A DNA stretch of 64,000 bases from JBKBIP01 sp046297495 (GTDB taxonomy: Bacteria > Planctomycetota > Planctomycetia > Gemmatales > Gemmataceae): assembly GCA_046297495.1 (NCBI GenBank), contig JBKBIP010000002.1, positions 186,001 to 250,000 of the forward strand, written 5' to 3'. The translations under genes and the position numbers were made by a program. The number at the start of each line of letters is the position of its first letter. Position 1 is the first letter of the stretch. Below are positions 60,546-64,000 of this stretch, one piece after another. The notes under the pieces are model-generated. The model was not told where the DNA came from. It searched no databases and saw nothing but the letters and a program-made list of their open reading frames with translations.

Positions 60546-62084
60546 ATGCAACTCTCTCCACTTCGCCAGCGCTGGCGCGGATCGGGCTTTCGGGTCATGG
60601 CGCTCCGTCTGGGTTTGGCGATCCTGCCGACTTGGGGCGGGAGCGGAGCGTTGCTTCAGGCTCAAGGCGTGTTGCCACCAGTAGTCATGGCGCCGTCCCG
60701 CGCGGGGCCGGAAGCGCACTATCCGCCGATCGTGGAACATTCACCCGCCGCGCAACAGGTACGTCTCGTGCCGATCTCGCTGGACACCGTGTTGCGCTTG
60801 GCCGAGGAGAGCAACCCCGACATCGCCCTGGCCCGCGAGCAGTTGCGCGAGGCGTGCCTGGAGCGGGAAGTGGCGGCCAAACGCTGGCTTCCCGATTTAT
60901 ACCTCGGCACCGCTTTCTACCGCCATGAAGGGGGTATCCAGGACTTTCGCGGCCCCCTGATTCATTCCAGCACCGGCGCGTTGTTCAACGGCCTGGAGCT
61001 GAACGGGCGCTTTGACATCCGCGATATTGCCTTTCACCAAGTCAACGCCGAACGCAAGACTTGGCAACAAAAGGGAGAGTTGGCCAAGATCACCAACGAA
61101 AGGCTGCTCGACGCGGCGGAAACCTACATCGACTTGCTGGCCGCCCGCACCGGAGAGCAAGTCGCCCTGGACCTGATGCATGACACGGAAAAATTGCTGG
61201 AGCGCACGCGCAAGCTGGCCGCCACCGAGCCGGCGGTGCAAGTGCAAGTCCATGCCGTGCAATCGCTGCTCTACGGTCAGCAGCAGCGGATCGTCTTCTT
61301 GCAGGATAGTGCTAGATCATTGTCGGCGAAACTCGTCAATTTGCTCGGCCTCGATCCGTGCATCGAGCTGGTGCCCGTCGATACCCAGTTGGTCCCGTTC
61401 GAGCTGGTGAACGTGGATGTACCGACCTGCGATTTAGTGGCACGGTCTTTGGCGCAAGGACCAGGCGTGCGGGAAATGGAAGGCCTGCTCCATCTCGTCC
61501 ATGAGAACATCGAACGCGCGCGCGGTCCGGGTCGCTTCTTGCCCATCTTCGAGGTGCGCATGGCTCAGGGCGGTTTCGGCGCCGGGCCAGGATCGAGCAT
61601 GGACTGGGACAACCGTTGGGACATGGGCTTGCAAATGCGCTGGAATCTGACGGAATTGGCGGCGTTGAAGGAACGCCGGCGCGTCACTCAGTCACGCTTG
61701 TGTCAATTGCACATGGCCCATGCGGAATTGCGACGCAAGCTGATCATCGGCGTGCAAACGGTGCAGCAATCCATTCTCAACGCGCGCCAGCAAATCGATC
61801 TGGGGGAGAAACAAATTGAACAGGCCCGCGAAGTGTACAAACTCAGCGACCAGCGCTTTCAGAATTTGTTGGAGGATAGCTCGGCCCTGGAAGTGGCCAA
61901 CGCTATCCGCTACATTGGCGAGGCGCAGCTCGGCTACCTATCCGCCATCCGCGAGTACGACAAGAACCACGTGCGCATGTTGCTGCTACTCGGTGTCAAC
62001 AACTGCCCACCACTTGTCGGCCATGTGCCCGACGCGCCGCCAGCCCCGAACCAATTGCCAAATCCGCCGGGACATGGACAATAG
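60546..62084 (+). CDS. TolC-family outer-membrane channel protein
   Basis: 512 residues; CAGGAGGT precedes ATG 60546. The N-terminal export signal is short and weak. The two outer-membrane-efflux repeats are visible as long helices (TVLRLAEESNPDIALAREQL, then AETYIDLLAARTGEQVALD; and in the second half ELRRKLIIGVQTVQQSILN, EKQIEQAREVYKLSDQRFQN). TolC-type channels connect to periplasmic adaptor and inner-membrane pumps; no such gene is adjacent. The rsmD gene follows. Confidence 0.8.
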   Translation: MQLSPLRQRWRGSGFRVMALRLGLAILPTWGGSGALLQAQGVLPPVVMAPSRAGPEAHYPPIVEHSPAAQQVRLVPISLDTVLRLAEESNPDIALAREQLREACLEREVAAKRWLPDLYLGTAFYRHEGGIQDFRGPLIHSSTGALFNGLELNGRFDIRDIAFHQVNAERKTWQQKGELAKITNERLLDAAETYIDLLAARTGEQVALDLMHDTEKLLERTRKLAATEPAVQVQVHAVQSLLYGQQQRIVFLQDSARSLSAKLVNLLGLDPCIELVPVDTQLVPFELVNVDVPTCDLVARSLAQGPGVREMEGLLHLVHENIERARGPGRFLPIFEVRMAQGGFGAGPGSSMDWDNRWDMGLQMRWNLTELAALKERRRVTQSRLCQLHMAHAELRRKLIIGVQTVQQSILNARQQIDLGEKQIEQAREVYKLSDQRFQNLLEDSSALEVANAIRYIGEAQLGYLSAIREYDKNHVRMLLLLGVNNCPPLVGHVPDAPPAPNQLPNPPGHGQ

Positions 62085-62165
62085 TTAGAAGGCGGAGAAC
62101 GGTCTGGCCGCGACTCGTGGTCGGGGCGTTTCCCTGATGTCCCTCGGCAGAGCGATCCATCAACC

Positions 62166-62741
62166 ATGCGCGTGCAATTGCGAATCGTGGCCGGCACCCT
62201 GCGGGGCCGCAAAATCACTTGTCAAGTCGGCCCAGGCGTGCGGCCGACGCCGCAGATGGTCCGCGAGGCGCTGTTCAGCATTCTGGGGAACGCGGTTCCA
62301 GGGCGGCGCTTCCTCGACATCTTCGCCGGCACGGGCATCGTGGGACTGGAAGCGTTGAGCCGGGGGGCTGCCGAAGTGGTCCTCGTCGAACGGGACTTTC
62401 GCCAAATTCATGAGATCGAAACCCACATCCGCGAACTCGGCGTGCGCGACCAAGTGCATCTGTGCCGGGCCGACGCCTATCGCTGGGCCGAACGCTGGAC
62501 CGCGCCGGATGAACCAGTGACCATTTTCATCAGCCCGCCATTCGTTGATTTTCAACACAAACTGCAAGAATTGCTACTGCTAATCGCCGATTTGCAACAC
62601 AAGGCCGCGCCTGCTTCGGTGATCGTGCTGCAATCCGAGGAAAAATTCGACAGTGGCAAACTCCCTCGCCCTGGAACTTGGGACGAACGCCATTACGGCC
62701 GCAATGAATTGCTGATTTGGGTGAAGGAGGGATTGGAATGA
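62166..62741 (+). CDS. rsmD: 16S rRNA guanine-966 N2-methyltransferase RsmD
   Basis: 191 residues. Signature LRIVAGTLRGRKI at the start, RPTPQMVREALFSIL (family-specific), then the SAM site FLDIFAGTGIVGLEALSRGA and VVLVERD. The catalytic motif IV, DPPY in most RsmD, reads SPPF here (TIFISPPFVDF). The enzyme methylates N2 of G966 in the small-subunit rRNA. Ser-Pro-Pro occurs in other amino-methyltransferases, so activity is likely kept. It follows the TolC-like gene by 81 bases. Confidence 0.9.
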   Translation: MRVQLRIVAGTLRGRKITCQVGPGVRPTPQMVREALFSILGNAVPGRRFLDIFAGTGIVGLEALSRGAAEVVLVERDFRQIHEIETHIRELGVRDQVHLCRADAYRWAERWTAPDEPVTIFISPPFVDFQHKLQELLLLIADLQHKAAPASVIVLQSEEKFDSGKLPRPGTWDERHYGRNELLIWVKEGLE

Positions 62742-62798
62742 GTGGGTGAACCTTGCTTTTACTGATGGAGCGGATGTTCCGTGGACGAATCCAACCGG

Positions 62799-63746
62799 CT
62801 AACGAGTGCCGGTGTTGGTTGCCGGAGTAATATCCCAGCGCTGCCAACCGGAGCCTTCATGACCGAAGTGAAAGGTATGGGGATGCAGCAGCTCCGCCAG
62901 GATTTCCAGCGATTCCACCAGGCGCGGTCCGGGCCGGTTGAAATACTGATTACCGTCCGTCAAATAGATGCGCCCGGCTTGCACGGCTCGCAATGAAGAC
63001 CATTCGGGATGCCGGGTGAGCAAAGGCATTTCCCGTCGGCACCGGTCGATGTCCCAGCCGCACGGCAGCAGTATGAGAATGTCGGGATTCTGAGCAACGA
63101 CAGCGGACCATTGCAGCCAGGGCGCATGACGGCCGGCCGTGCCAAAGAGATTCACTCCGCCCGCCAGTTCCACCAACTCCGGCATCCAGTTGCCAGCGGC
63201 CATCAACGGTTCCAGCCACTCGATGCAAGCTACCGTGGGGCGCTCCGCCAACGATCGCACTGGTTCCGCGATGTTGGCGATACGATGTTGCAGCTGATGG
63301 ATGAGTTCCTCTCCTCGTTGGCTTGCTCCCAGCGAGACGGCAACTTGGCGGATGCTTTGCCAGACATCGGCGAGAGCGTCGGGATGCAAAGAGACCAAAC
63401 GCGGCCTACCATCCACCCACTGACACACGGCTTGCTCCACATCCTTCAAACTGACGGCGCAGACCTCGCAATGCGACTGGGTCACGATCACATCGGGCTG
63501 GAGTTGCCGCAGCATCTCGGCCTGGACGCGATAGACGGATAGTCCTTCTTGCAGGATCGCCTTGACCCGCTGATCGATCTCGTAACTGGACCCTGCGACG
63601 GGGAACTTGGGTTCGGTACACACCGGCAAGCGCCGCACCGACGGTGGATAGTCGCATTCATGCGACCGACCCACGAGCTGATCCTCGAACCCTAGGGCGC
63701 AAACGATCTCGGTGGCACTGGCAATCAGAGAAACGATGCGCGGCAT
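62799..63746 (-). CDS. BtuF-like cobalamin/siderophore-binding protein without signal peptide
   Basis: 315 residues from ATG 63746. The frame starts directly in the mature fold (MPRIVSLIASATEIVCALGF), with no signal peptide, so a cytoplasmic or misannotated start is possible; no upstream extension is open. Family core: LVGRSHECDYPPSVRRLPV, ILQEGLSVYRVQAEMLRQLQ, PDVIVTQSHCEVCAV, VACIEWLEPLMAAGNWMPEL. In BtuF these bind vitamin B12. No BtuCD transporter genes lie in the window. The C-terminus includes a conserved HPHTFHFGHEGSGWQ. Confidence 0.8.
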   Translation of the reverse strand: MPRIVSLIASATEIVCALGFEDQLVGRSHECDYPPSVRRLPVCTEPKFPVAGSSYEIDQRVKAILQEGLSVYRVQAEMLRQLQPDVIVTQSHCEVCAVSLKDVEQAVCQWVDGRPRLVSLHPDALADVWQSIRQVAVSLGASQRGEELIHQLQHRIANIAEPVRSLAERPTVACIEWLEPLMAAGNWMPELVELAGGVNLFGTAGRHAPWLQWSAVVAQNPDILILLPCGWDIDRCRREMPLLTRHPEWSSLRAVQAGRIYLTDGNQYFNRPGPRLVESLEILAELLHPHTFHFGHEGSGWQRWDITPATNTGTR

Positions 63747-64000
63747 GGTGGATTGGTTTCCGTTAAACGAAGGGGATTATCGGGTGCCATTGTATTTTCC
63801 CGCGACGTTTCCGTCATTTACCTTGTCCGGCGGCTCAATGCGGCGGGACGTGTTCCGACGCCGTAAATGCGCCGTCCCCCGATGCCAAGACCGACCCGGT
63901 CCTCGGTAATAACGCCGGTGGCAACCGTGGTTCCGAAATCTCATTGTACCCGCTCTCTAATACGAAATCGGGGCGGGGTCTTCGTCGCTCTTTTTTCCGC
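63747..64000. other. 254 bases at the right edge, no gene seen
   Basis: No convincing coding frame or hairpin. It may hold the promoter of the BtuF-like gene and the leader of a gene beyond the window. Confidence 0.4.

Noticed and set aside
1..64000. CRISPR array, insertion sequence or prophage
   Set aside because: The palindromic elements are irregularly spaced with no spacers between them, and no Cas, transposase, integrase or phage structural gene is present.
62750..64000. Cobalamin riboswitch near the BtuF-like gene
   Set aside because: I could not find the conserved B12-box bases upstream of 63746.

Overview
The window looks like chromosomal DNA from a planctomycete, most likely a member of the Gemmatales/Gemmataceae. 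The DNA is GC-rich. It carries hallmark planctomycete families: a DUF1549/DUF1553 protein next to a DUF1501 protein, a BBP7-type outer-membrane barrel, a cytochrome c plus six-bladed-propeller pair, a DUF362 Tat protein, two WD40 proteins and many secreted orphans. Genes sit on both strands in short operons with wide gaps. I see no rRNA, CRISPR array, insertion sequence or prophage. There is one tRNA, an initiator tRNA-fMet.

Layout. 1-4.2 kb: cytochrome c (5' end cut off), sorbosone-dehydrogenase-like propeller and DUF362 protein in one direction. 4.5-10.8 kb: unknown secreted protein, M19 dipeptidase with altered metal ligands, phosphate-porin-like channel, methyltransferase, nucleotidyltransferase-fold protein. 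10.8-18.8 kb: potassium-type membrane pyrophosphatase diverging from a WD40/zinc-ribbon protein, a lipoprotein pair, and a tandem alpha/beta hydrolase. 18.9-30.2 kb: pseudouridine synthase coupled to a D-glutamate-cyclase-like fusion, an amino-acid ABC receptor/permease fusion, M20 peptidase, prolyl-tRNA synthetase, beta-oxidation multienzyme, MFS transporter. 30.3-36.7 kb: WD40, DUF1501 and DUF1549/DUF1553 genes and an FHA-GAF-histidine kinase. 37.0-41.2 kb: a polysaccharide operon (two glycosyltransferases, UDP-GlcNAc 2-epimerase, hexapeptide acetyltransferase). 41.4-50.6 kb: BBP7 barrel, phospholipase-D lipoprotein, a decayed carboxymuconolactone-decarboxylase-like gene running into mddA, RidA, a double M16 peptidase, a 57-residue cysteine-saturated lipoprotein and an unknown secreted protein. 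50.7-64 kb: tsaB, RNase HI, sulfotransferase, tRNA-fMet, a peptidase E remnant, thyX, class I fumarase, a Gly-rich secreted protein, serine hydrolase, ABC ATPase, TolC-like protein, rsmD and a BtuF-like protein.

The most striking unexplained structure is a dispersed palindromic element, found about 16 times and only between genes. Its arms follow GGATTCATCGTTTCGCG and CGCGAAACGATGAATCC around a short loop. Several copies differ by paired changes on both arms, so the hairpin itself appears to be maintained. It lies in half of the convergent gaps, and one half-copy abuts the truncation point of a pseudogene. It behaves like a REP/MITE-type family or a conserved RNA/protein signal. Other points of note are the cysteine-rich lipoprotein, the dipeptidase lacking two metal ligands, the domain-swapped D-glutamate cyclase and two gene remnants. 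All function calls come from reading the sequence; no database search was run.
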